Source of the DNA: Treponema sp.
GTDB lineage: Bacteria > Spirochaetota > Spirochaetia > Treponematales > Treponemataceae
Direction of reading: 5' to 3'
DNA: 57,462 bases
NCBI GenBank assembly: GCA_017469785.1
Contig: JAFUFU010000012.1
Span: 1-57,462 of the forward strand
The position numbers and the translations under genes are program-made. Below the pieces are notes generated by a model. It saw only the letters and a program-made list of their open reading frames with translations, was not told the origin of the DNA and made no database searches. How positions within the stretch are numbered: the first letter of the stretch is position 1; each line of letters begins with the position of its first letter. Below, piece after piece: positions 50,752 to 57,462 of this stretch.

Positions 50752-53700
50752 TCAGTCAGCATACTTCTTAAAGTTTTCAGCCTGCTCAAATACCTCATTG
50801 TAAACTTCATTTCTCGGAACTGGTGGATAACCATTTTCATCCAGAAGAATCATTAAGTCGGCTTCCATTTCTGCTTTTACATCAATTCGCTGGTCCCAGT
50901 CGGTGTATTTTGTTTTATCATCAACAAGAGCTTTAACTTTCTTTGCCAGGTCTTTCATTTTGTCATCTGGATATTGATTTTCAAAATGGAATTTTTGTGC
51001 GCAGCTAACAAGAATATCGTAGAATGCTTTTTCTTCAAAACTGATTCCAAGTTCCTTAAAGTGCTCTTTGTCTTTCTGAATATCATTGAGTAATTCATTC
51101 AACTGCTTTGTAACTTCATCAAGAACCTGTGCGGTAAAATCATCAAGGTGGCGGTTGTTATAATCTTCAACAAGTTTTTTAAGCCGCTCGCTGAATTCCA
51201 TTGCCTTAATTTTGTTTGTTCTCTTGTAGTCCGAAATAACCTGTTGGAGCAGCTGCTGTAAGATTTTAATTTTTGTATTCGGTAATTGGATTGCATTTAT
51301 CTTTTCAAGGTATTCAGGGGTAAAAATATCAAAGTTTACATTTTTTCCAACCTGAAATAATTCTTCGACACCATCGGCTTTTATTGCTTCGTTTATCAAC
51401 TGTGCAACATGATGATTCATTGTTGTGATGTCAGGAGCGTCACCTTTTGTAAGCTTGAATAATATTGAACGAATTGCAATATAGAAGTTGATTTTGTCTT
51501 TATCATTCTTTGTGATACTCTCGCTGGAAGAACAAAGATTAAATGCCTTTTTCATTCTGCGGACTGCATCCATAAATCTTTTTTCTAATTCTTCACTTGA
51601 CTGAACAAACTCAACAGCCTTATTCAAACATTCAAGCTGTTTAAGTGGGCTTCCATTGTAATAGTCAGAGGAATCAAACTCATTGAACATTGCGTTCAGG
51701 ACACTAATCTGGTCTTTTACAATTGCAAGAGCTTTGTCTGTATCTTCAAACTCTTCGTTGTCATCGCCGGTATATTTTTTGAGGGCTTCATTCATTGCCC
51801 GTTTGATTCCGATGTAGTCTACAATCAAACCTCGGTCTTTGCCTTTGTAGGTTCTGTTTACACGGCTGATTGTCTGAATCAAAGTATGTTTCTGAAGCGG
51901 TTTGTAGATGTAGATTGTATCAAGAGACGGAACATCAAAGCCTGTTATCCACATATCAACTACAATTGCAATCTTAAAGTTTGATTCTACTTTCTTAAAC
52001 TGGCGGTCCAGTTCTCTTCTGTATTCGTGATTGCCAAGAAGTTCAAAAAGACCTTTTGTATCTTTTGCCTTGTTCTCGGTCATTACCATTTTGATTTTTT
52101 CGATTGGCTTAAAATCTTTATCACCGCAGTCTTTCTTTTCGTTCCATTCAGGACGAAGCTCTACAATCTTCTGCCAGAGCTTATAGGCAATCTCTCTGTT
52201 TGAACAGACAAACATTGCTTTTCCTTCAACGGTTGCGCCTTCACGAACTCGAGTTTCATAGTGATTAATAAAGTCCTGGGCAACTTCTGCAACTACATCA
52301 TCATCACCAATAATTGCATCAAGGTTTGCAACTGCCTTTTTACTTGCGGCAATCTGCGCTTCATTGGCACCTTCATCCTCGCACTGAGCATAATACTCTT
52401 CAATCTCACGTACTTTCTTCTGGTCAAGAATTACTTTTGCGGCACGGCCTTCATAAACAAGATTTACTGTAATTCCATCGGCTACAGATTCTTTCATAGT
52501 GTAGGCTTCAACAACATCACCAAAGACCTGAGCCATTTCATCAATTGGAGTTCCAGTAAAGCCGACATAAGTTGCATTGGGAAGTGAATCATGCAGATAT
52601 TTTGCAAAGCCGTATTTATGTTCTACGCCCTTATCTGTAATTACAGTTTTTTCTTCAAGATTATTCTGACTGCGGTGCGCTTCATCACTTATACAGATAA
52701 TATTAGAACGCTCAGAAAGCAGCTTTATATCCTCACAGAATTTCTGAATTGTAGTAAGGAAGACACCGCCGCTTTTTCTGGCTTCAAGTTTTTCTTTCAA
52801 AAGTGCACGACTTTCAATACATTCTATATTTTCATCGCCAATATAGTTTTTACTTTCTACAAAGATTTTACTAAGCTGTGCATCCAAGTCTGTTCGGTCT
52901 GTAATTACAACAATAGTCGGGCTGTTTAACTCGCGGGACTTCATCAAAAGCCTGCTCAAGAAAACCATTGTGTAGCTTTTACCACAGCCAGTTGCTCCAA
53001 AGTAAATACCTCCCTTACCATTTCCCTTAGGACGGATTGCAGAGCCAATACTTTTATACAAAGATTCAGCCGCAAAGAACTGAGGATAACGGCAGATAAT
53101 TTTAGTTTCCTTATCGCTGGAATCAGGAAAGTAAACAAAGTCTTTTATAACTTTTACAAGCCTGTCTTTACGGAAAAGTCCTTTTACCATTGTGATAAGA
53201 GAAGAGATTCCATCAACTTCCTTGTCTGTGCTTTCAACCTTGCGCCAGGCATAAAAATATTCATAAGGGCTGAAAAGTGAGCCAATCTTATTATTCACTC
53301 CGTCGCTGATTACAACAAAAGCATTGTACTTGAAAAGTTCCGGAATATCGCGGCGGTAACGGATTGAAAGCTGTTTATAAGCATCTTCGATTGTTGTGTT
53401 TTCTTTGATTGCCGACTTAAACTCAAGCACCACAAGCGGAAGTCCGTTTACATAAACAATTCCATCCGGAATACGAAGCTGCTCCCGTCCTTGAATTTCA
53501 ACCTGATTTACAATTTCAAAAAAGTTTCGTTCAGGCTCTTCAAAATCAACAAGTTGAATAAAAAGGTCTTTCTGGCTTTTATCTTCCCGGCGGAAGGTAA
53601 AGCCGTTGCAGATTAAATCCAGCATCCGCTTGTTTGCATCGTAATCAGAACCGCTTATGTTTTTTAGCTGAGTTATAATAGAAACAATCTCACTTTCCGT

Positions 53701-53865
53701 AAGAAAATCCGCCGCATAACGATGGCGCAAAAAAGTCGCAAGCAATTCAGGCAGCAAAACATCAGTCTTTTGGCGGTGAATATCCTGCCCGGTCTGGTGA
53801 GTATATCCTTCATTTTCAAAGAGCTCCATTATCGAAAGTTCAAGACTATGTTCTGTGAATTGCAT
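50752..53865 (-). CDS. hsdR: Type I restriction enzyme, R subunit
   Basis: 1,037 residues. N-terminal nuclease region with IPDGIVYVNGLPLVVLEFKS (~131-150), the PD-(D/E)xK core. The SF2 motor follows: Walker A GATGCGKS (~295), VITDRTDLD, DEAH in ISDEAHRSQ (~391) and motif III GFTGTP. The C-terminal helical region binds the modification complex. It cuts unmodified DNA far from the recognition site while translocating. RBS (AGGAG) is 6-7 nt before the ATG. It ends a minus-strand operon; hsdM is not in the window and must lie beyond position 57462, with six other genes between hsdS and hsdR. Confidence 0.95.
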   Translation of the reverse strand: MQFTEHSLELSIMELFENEGYTHQTGQDIHRQKTDVLLPELLATFLRHRYAADFLTESEIVSIITQLKNISGSDYDANKRMLDLICNGFTFRREDKSQKDLFIQLVDFEEPERNFFEIVNQVEIQGREQLRIPDGIVYVNGLPLVVLEFKSAIKENTTIEDAYKQLSIRYRRDIPELFKYNAFVVISDGVNNKIGSLFSPYEYFYAWRKVESTDKEVDGISSLITMVKGLFRKDRLVKVIKDFVYFPDSSDKETKIICRYPQFFAAESLYKSIGSAIRPKGNGKGGIYFGATGCGKSYTMVFLSRLLMKSRELNSPTIVVITDRTDLDAQLSKIFVESKNYIGDENIECIESRALLKEKLEARKSGGVFLTTIQKFCEDIKLLSERSNIICISDEAHRSQNNLEEKTVITDKGVEHKYGFAKYLHDSLPNATYVGFTGTPIDEMAQVFGDVVEAYTMKESVADGITVNLVYEGRAAKVILDQKKVREIEEYYAQCEDEGANEAQIAASKKAVANLDAIIGDDDVVAEVAQDFINHYETRVREGATVEGKAMFVCSNREIAYKLWQKIVELRPEWNEKKDCGDKDFKPIEKIKMVMTENKAKDTKGLFELLGNHEYRRELDRQFKKVESNFKIAIVVDMWITGFDVPSLDTIYIYKPLQKHTLIQTISRVNRTYKGKDRGLIVDYIGIKRAMNEALKKYTGDDNEEFEDTDKALAIVKDQISVLNAMFNEFDSSDYYNGSPLKQLECLNKAVEFVQSSEELEKRFMDAVRRMKKAFNLCSSSESITKNDKDKINFYIAIRSILFKLTKGDAPDITTMNHHVAQLINEAIKADGVEELFQVGKNVNFDIFTPEYLEKINAIQLPNTKIKILQQLLQQVISDYKRTNKIKAMEFSERLKKLVEDYNNRHLDDFTAQVLDEVTKQLNELLNDIQKDKEHFKELGISFEEKAFYDILVSCAQKFHFENQYPDDKMKDLAKKVKALVDDKTKYTDWDQRIDVKAEMEADLMILLDENGYPPVPRNEVYNEVFEQAENFKKYAD

Positions 53866-53877
53866 AAAAATCTCCTG

Positions 53878-54093
53878 CTATTTTTGATTTTTAAATTCCT
53901 CAGCAACGGCAGACGGACCATCCCACCAGAGTTTTGTTGAATCATCATAAAGCATTTTGGCTGTATTAGATTTCATAAAATCAAGAAGAACTTTTTCCTG
54001 CGGCTGATTTGTTTCTAAAGCAAGCTGCTCTACGGCCATTTTTGCTGTCAAATCCATGGCAAACAAAGTTTTATCACTAGTTTTTGTTTCCAT
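53878..54093 (-). CDS. Small protein linked to the DUF3791-DUF3990 pair
   Basis: 71 residues. Two halves: a helical N-terminus (LTAKMAVEQLALETNQPQEK) and a C-terminus TAKMLYDDSTKLWWDGPSAV, then AEEF. The end resembles the 'LYD..TKLWWDGPS' tail common in small proteins that accompany DUF3990 genes in Firmicutes and Treponema (from memory). It starts 3 nt after the DUF3990 stop and ends 12 nt before hsdR. Possibly the antitoxin or a chaperone of the neighbouring ADP-ribosyltransferase-like protein. Confidence 0.65.
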   Translation of the reverse strand: METKTSDKTLFAMDLTAKMAVEQLALETNQPQEKVLLDFMKSNTAKMLYDDSTKLWWDGPSAVAEEFKNQK

Positions 54094-54096
54094 ACT

Positions 54097-54663
54097 TTAC
54101 TCCAAAGAAACCTTTTCGCTTTTCAAAAATTCCAATGCAGCAATCGCTTTTTCACTTCTAAAACAAAACTGATCTTTCAAACGCTCAGGCAGCAACAGAC
54201 TTATGCACATTTTATCAGCCTGATCACTTCCCATCTTGCCAAAAACATTATCCATATATGCAATAATAGTTGCGTTAGTATCGTCATTTGCAATCTTGCC
54301 AGAAATAACATCATAATCCTGCATAGAGATTTTTATGTTAGGAAATACTCCGTTTCGTCTGTGAGCAACAATGGTATGAAGCCATTCAAGGTTAGCTGTC
54401 TCAAATGCAAAAGTTTTCAGAGAATCAGAATCACACATTTTGAAAAAAGAGATATATGCAAACTTTTCAGAATAAGGAATCAGCCCTTTTAATTTTGCCT
54501 TTGTTGCAGAAATCTTGGCAAAAGACTTAGCCTGTTCTTTAGAGGTTGTAAGATAAAAGCCCTGCCCAAAATCCTTGTACATAGCACATTTTGTTAAATC
54601 AGGATTTTCCACAACACAATAGCTTCCGTGATACAACACTATTCCGTTTTTCAACTCGTTCAT
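54097..54663 (-). CDS. DUF3990 protein, ADP-ribosyltransferase-like
   Basis: 188 residues. Begins LYHGSYCVVENPDLTKCAMY, followed by KDFGQGFYLTTSKEQAKSFA. The pattern YHGS ... DFGQGFYLT is what the ADP-ribosyltransferase fold shows around its NAD-binding histidine and the following aromatic strand, and DUF3990 is, as far as I recall, grouped with that fold. A later glutamate for the third catalytic position could not be fixed by eye. Overlaps the upstream DUF3791 gene by 4 nt. Such pairs are regarded as toxin-antitoxin-like; here the module sits between hsdS and hsdR, so an abortive role if restriction fails is possible but unproven. Confidence 0.75.
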   Translation of the reverse strand: MNELKNGIVLYHGSYCVVENPDLTKCAMYKDFGQGFYLTTSKEQAKSFAKISATKAKLKGLIPYSEKFAYISFFKMCDSDSLKTFAFETANLEWLHTIVAHRRNGVFPNIKISMQDYDVISGKIANDDTNATIIAYMDNVFGKMGSDQADKMCISLLLPERLKDQFCFRSEKAIAALEFLKSEKVSLE

Positions 54664-54878
54664 AATGCTGCTCCTTTAGCTTTGAGGAAATCTTTTACTT
54701 CTTCAAAAACAGCCTCATCACCTTCCACATGAAAAATCCCGAAGCCATCCCGAATAAATGGCAGTACTTTATATTGATCAAAAATCTCCGCTGCTTCTTT
54801 TAATGAAAGCGAATATTTTTCTGCCATCATGCGCAAAAGGCGAATCTGCATAAATAAAATCTGCTGGGCTTCGTTCAT
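54660..54878 (-). CDS. DUF3791 small protein, likely partner of DUF3990
   Basis: 72 residues, all helical at the start (QQILFMQIRLLRMMAEKYSL) followed by SLKEAAEIFDQYKVLPFIRD and a short C-terminal strand-helix. The order DUF3791 then DUF3990 with ATGA overlap is the usual arrangement of the pair. Probably an antitoxin or a DNA-binding regulator; no helix-turn-helix signature is strong enough to decide. Confidence 0.72.
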   Translation of the reverse strand: MNEAQQILFMQIRLLRMMAEKYSLSLKEAAEIFDQYKVLPFIRDGFGIFHVEGDEAVFEEVKDFLKAKGAAL

Positions 54879-54881
54879 AAG

Positions 54882-55343
54882 CTATTCCATAATTATTTTT
54901 ATATAATCAATCATACAAAAAGTAATCCAACTCAGAACAAAACCAAATAAACTAACTAATATGCTAACCATCCATTGGAAAGATTTTTCTGGAAGAATCT
55001 CTATTAACAGTATATTCACAAGTGATAAAGAGAATTGCACAATTAAGTATATTATAGCCATCCAAAGTCTATGTAAAAATGATTGGAATGGAATTGATTT
55101 ATAAACTGCTTCATACCAATCTTTTGATTGAATCAATTGAATTAGTGAAAATGAAGCAATTAAAAATCCTAACATAGTCAAAGAAAAGGTAATAGAAATG
55201 TCAGACAATTTATTTGCAAGATTTTTTGTAATTTTAAAAAAATCACAATCGTTTTTTAAGAAATGAAAATATAAAATCATACATAAGAAGGGCAATAAAA
55301 AATAAATTGCAGAATAGAAAAAATATCTTTTTCGTATTTTCAT
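54882..55343 (-). CDS. Four-TM membrane protein, candidate effector
   Basis: 153 residues with four hydrophobic segments (about 9-27, 49-70, 93-115, 123-147) and short charged loops. No known family recognised. It overlaps the upstream 336-residue gene by ATGA and is followed 3 nt later by DUF3791. A soluble protein paired with a small multi-TM protein is the layout of several anti-phage systems in which the membrane protein damages or depolarises the membrane; Kiwa (KwaA/KwaB) is one such pair, but no homology to it is claimed. AT-rich compared with the chromosomal genes before 50 kb. Confidence 0.6.
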   Translation of the reverse strand: MKIRKRYFFYSAIYFLLPFLCMILYFHFLKNDCDFFKITKNLANKLSDISITFSLTMLGFLIASFSLIQLIQSKDWYEAVYKSIPFQSFLHRLWMAIIYLIVQFSLSLVNILLIEILPEKSFQWMVSILVSLFGFVLSWITFCMIDYIKIIME

Positions 55344-56350
55344 GATTCGCCTCCATTTAGATATAAATCTATATCTGAATTTATTTGTTTTACAAAAGAT
55401 TCATACTTTGGTAGAACATCCATAACTGCCAACATTTTTGTGTCATAATCAACTTTAAAAGAATGGACAAGTCTTTGACCAACGAAATCTAGAACTTTAG
55501 TTGTTTCATCAACATCATGTCCTTTTATTAAAAACTTATCTTTCTCATTTAAATGATATTGTATATCCCTAAAAAAATTTGAAATAAATTTCTTATTAAG
55601 AAATGGTCTCGTAGTTGCTTTATTCTTTTTCGGATAGAATTTTGGAGCTGATAATTCCAAATGTATTCTTCCACAATTACTTTGCTTCTGAAAGTCACGA
55701 ATCAATCTTACAGAATCACCATCTCCCTCACTGAATAAATTTCCTTGTTCTAATTCATCTTTTCCTAAAGAAATATTAAAGTCCAAAGAAGTCGGCAAGA
55801 ATGAATCACTGTCGTAATCTGCATGAGTTTTAGGATATTTTACATAGTTCATTATAATAGATGCTGTTTCTGGTAAAATAGTATTTTGAATTTCTTGAAT
55901 TCTACACGCTTTTCTATAAGTAAATGCCAAATAATCAGCAAAATTCGCAATACCTCCAACCATTGGATTATGTATCCAATACACAACACTATTTTGTAAT
56001 GAGAAAATGACATAACATACTTCTGCAATTTGATTTTCTTCTGAAGATAACACTACTGATTGCAGATTTCCATGTCCATCATCTTCCAATGGTGTACTAT
56101 CTCGTCTGCTAATAAAAATCGCAGGCAAAAAATTAGGAGAATGCTTAAAAGCACCTTTTAACTCATCAACAAAAATAAGACACGATTTATCTTTTCGATA
56201 CCGAGAATGCTCTTCTAAAGTTAAATCTACAGGTAAACTTTTTATGACATTAAGAAAAGAAGTTATCTGTTCATTTGTAAGTGTAGTATTAGAACTAAAA
56301 TTATCTATTGTCATCTTACATGCATACACATTAAAAGTTTTCTGTGCCAT
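55340..56350 (-). CDS. Cytoplasmic protein of unknown function, candidate sensor of the TM pair
   Basis: 336 residues, no signal peptide or TM segment. RBS AGGAG, 6 nt, ATG. A beta-rich N-terminus (MAQKTFNVYACKMTIDNFSS) leads to a central stretch NQIAEVCYVIFSLQNSVVYW, then IHNPMVGGIANFADYLAF. This central region recalls a group of uncharacterised phage-defence-associated proteins (some named DUF6731) in which 'LAEV.HF' is followed by a mention of a stored region 'GP.. .L..YL', but the match is weak. The C-terminus is predicted helical and charged. Translated together with the TM protein. Confidence 0.5.
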   Translation of the reverse strand: MAQKTFNVYACKMTIDNFSSNTTLTNEQITSFLNVIKSLPVDLTLEEHSRYRKDKSCLIFVDELKGAFKHSPNFLPAIFISRRDSTPLEDDGHGNLQSVVLSSEENQIAEVCYVIFSLQNSVVYWIHNPMVGGIANFADYLAFTYRKACRIQEIQNTILPETASIIMNYVKYPKTHADYDSDSFLPTSLDFNISLGKDELEQGNLFSEGDGDSVRLIRDFQKQSNCGRIHLELSAPKFYPKKNKATTRPFLNKKFISNFFRDIQYHLNEKDKFLIKGHDVDETTKVLDFVGQRLVHSFKVDYDTKMLAVMDVLPKYESFVKQINSDIDLYLNGGES

Positions 56351-56403
56351 CTATATCTCCTAGCATCTTTAAAATTCATTATATCATAAAAATAGGTTTT
56401 TAA

Positions 56404-56964
56404 TTACTTTTCTTGTGTATTTTTTAATCTCTTTCGCAAATATGGTAAGATTGAATTCATTATTATTGCCGTAGTTTTTCTATGTTGTGCATCAGAAATA
56501 TCAGCTTTGTTTACCTTATTAAACATTTTTAAAAGAAACTCATAATCATTGTATCCGTCAAAACCATTATATTTATTTGCTACAAAGACATTTTTTTCAT
56601 AAAGATATTCTAGAAGTTTTCTAGAAAAATATTTTGATGTCAGTTCTATTCGTTCTCGCCTTTCCACGGCATGCAAAAGAGAAAACATTTGTTCCATAAC
56701 TGAAAGTTCTTCATCCAAATCATTGCGCCCGAATTTCTTGATACATGTGGAACCAATTGGAAACAATATGTTTTTATTATTTCTATTGCGAATCTTGTAT
56801 AAATATCTTAATCCTTCATGTTTACAAACGCATTGAGAACTTGCACTTTCATCTTCCGTACAATCAACAATTTCCCATTCGAGAACAGCTGATTCCCATG
56901 TATCAGCTACAGATGCTTCTATTACTACTTTTATCAAGTTTTCATAATAAGATTGTTTATCCAT
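56404..56964 (-). CDS. Protein with Cys/His cluster, possibly zinc-ribbon, unknown function
   Basis: 186 residues. Residues 35-80 contain C35, C45, C47, H49 and C74: CVCKHEGLRYLYKIRNRNN and then PIGSTCIKKFG. The pattern C-x-C-x-H ... 'I.N......PIGS.CI..F' recurs, from memory, in uncharacterised phage and defence-island proteins, where the cysteines probably bind zinc. The rest is helical and charged. Good RBS (GGAG, 8 nt). Only 14 nt after hsdS, so co-transcribed with it. Confidence 0.55.
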   Translation of the reverse strand: MDKQSYYENLIKVVIEASVADTWESAVLEWEIVDCTEDESASSQCVCKHEGLRYLYKIRNRNNKNILFPIGSTCIKKFGRNDLDEELSVMEQMFSLLHAVERRERIELTSKYFSRKLLEYLYEKNVFVANKYNGFDGYNDYEFLLKMFNKVNKADISDAQHRKTTAIIMNSILPYLRKRLKNTQEK

Positions 56965-56978
56965 AAACTATTCTCCAC

Positions 56979-57462
56979 TTACATACCGCTTATGCGAGAA
57001 ATTACCAGCTGCCCAAAAGATTGTAATTTTATAATCTCTTCCAAATTATTTGAAACACAAATGAAAGTTTTTCTTAAAAAATCATTGTATTCTTTCATAA
57101 TCGAATCTTCAGAAAATGGAATATACAAATTTTGAATATTTTTCAAAGGTAACTTTGCCTGAACTGCTCCTACTGTTGCTTGTGAAATTGCATATTGCCC
57201 TGCTTTACTTCTCAAATAAATAAGAACATATTCTGGAATAAGTTTTTTCATCTTTGTAAGTTTTACACAATTTTCCGTAAGATTTGCTTTATCAAGCGAT
57301 TTATGAACTATAGCGGTAAGTCCAATTGTACCTACAATCGAAATCAATAAATCGTTAGTTTCTGTTATATATCTTGCAATTTCTTTTTGGGTTTCATCAT
57401 CAACATACAAAAACTCATTGTTCAGCATAACAAAGCAATTCTCTTTTATATCTCGGATTCTT
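56979..57462 (-). CDS. hsdS: Type I restriction specificity subunit, C-terminal part
   Basis: Truncated at the window edge: the frame stays open past the internal ATG at 57428 to 57462. The visible ~160 residues cover a target-recognition domain: RIRDIKEN-type opening, FLYVDDETQ, then DLLISIVGTIGLTAIVH, NLTENCVKLTKMKKLIPEYV and AVQAKLPLKNIQNLYIPF, the usual order of the HsdS second half, and a helical end. It sets the DNA sequence read by the methylase and nuclease. It probably lies behind hsdM outside the window. A premature reading at 57428 would be wrong. Confidence 0.85.
   Translation of the reverse strand, partial: RIRDIKENCFVMLNNEFLYVDDETQKEIARYITETNDLLISIVGTIGLTAIVHKSLDKANLTENCVKLTKMKKLIPEYVLIYLRSKAGQYAISQATVGAVQAKLPLKNIQNLYIPFSEDSIMKEYNDFLRKTFICVSNNLEEIIKLQSFGQLVISRISGM

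Noticed and set aside
1..57462. tRNA or rRNA genes, CRISPR arrays, transposase genes
   Set aside because: Looked for GGTTCRA arms, regularly spaced repeats and DDE-type proteins; none found.

Overview
The window looks like a chromosome segment of a spirochaete, most likely a host-associated Treponema. The evidence is a flagellar rod protein behind a sigma-28-type promoter, a chemotaxis operon whose receptors carry an unusual but consistent hairpin tip (core FNAELEASS), many lipoproteins with spirochaetal signal peptides (C after LSS, FAS, AFS), outer-membrane barrels ending in F, and several class III cyclases. Most of the window is moderate in GC with compact operons. The last ~6.7 kb, and especially the part after ~54.9 kb, is clearly richer in AT.

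Layout. 1-12.6 kb (minus strand): a partial lipoprotein, a DUF234-type ATPase, then an operon of membrane adenylate cyclase, FecR/Fn3-like protein, outer-membrane barrel protein and a very large beta-helix lipoprotein. A scar at 2.0-2.1 kb shows that the ATPase-lipoprotein unit was once duplicated. 12.7-15 kb: flgF (minus) diverges from a GGDEF-EAL protein (plus). 15.1-27.2 kb (plus): a nine-gene chemosensory operon, mcp-mcp-cheW-cheW-like-cheB-cheR-cheA(REC)-cyclase-mcp, with no stand-alone cheY. 27.2-30.0 kb (minus): FIST sensor protein, SH3-like lipoprotein, mutT and a HAD phosphatase. 30.1-37.8 kb: an envelope export locus with two LolA-like proteins, an MMPL/RND pump, an ArsR-type regulator and an outer-membrane barrel; a shared 31-bp box overlaps the pump and lolA promoters. 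38-42 kb: hisS-rlmJ, a candidate structured leader RNA, queF and a queuosine-precursor transporter. 42.2-50.7 kb: alpha-2-macroglobulin lipoprotein and penicillin-binding protein 1C. 50.7-57.5 kb (minus): a type I restriction operon (hsdS ... hsdR) with six extra genes between specificity and restriction subunits.

The most unusual features are a chemosensory pathway whose operon-encoded output appears to be a cyclase with a pseudo-receiver domain, the gene island inside the hsd operon, an inverted-repeat element inserted in frame in rlmJ, the ArsR-box export regulon, and the three-way-junction RNA with an intrinsic terminator upstream of queF. All calls rest on reading sequence and translations; no database search was run.
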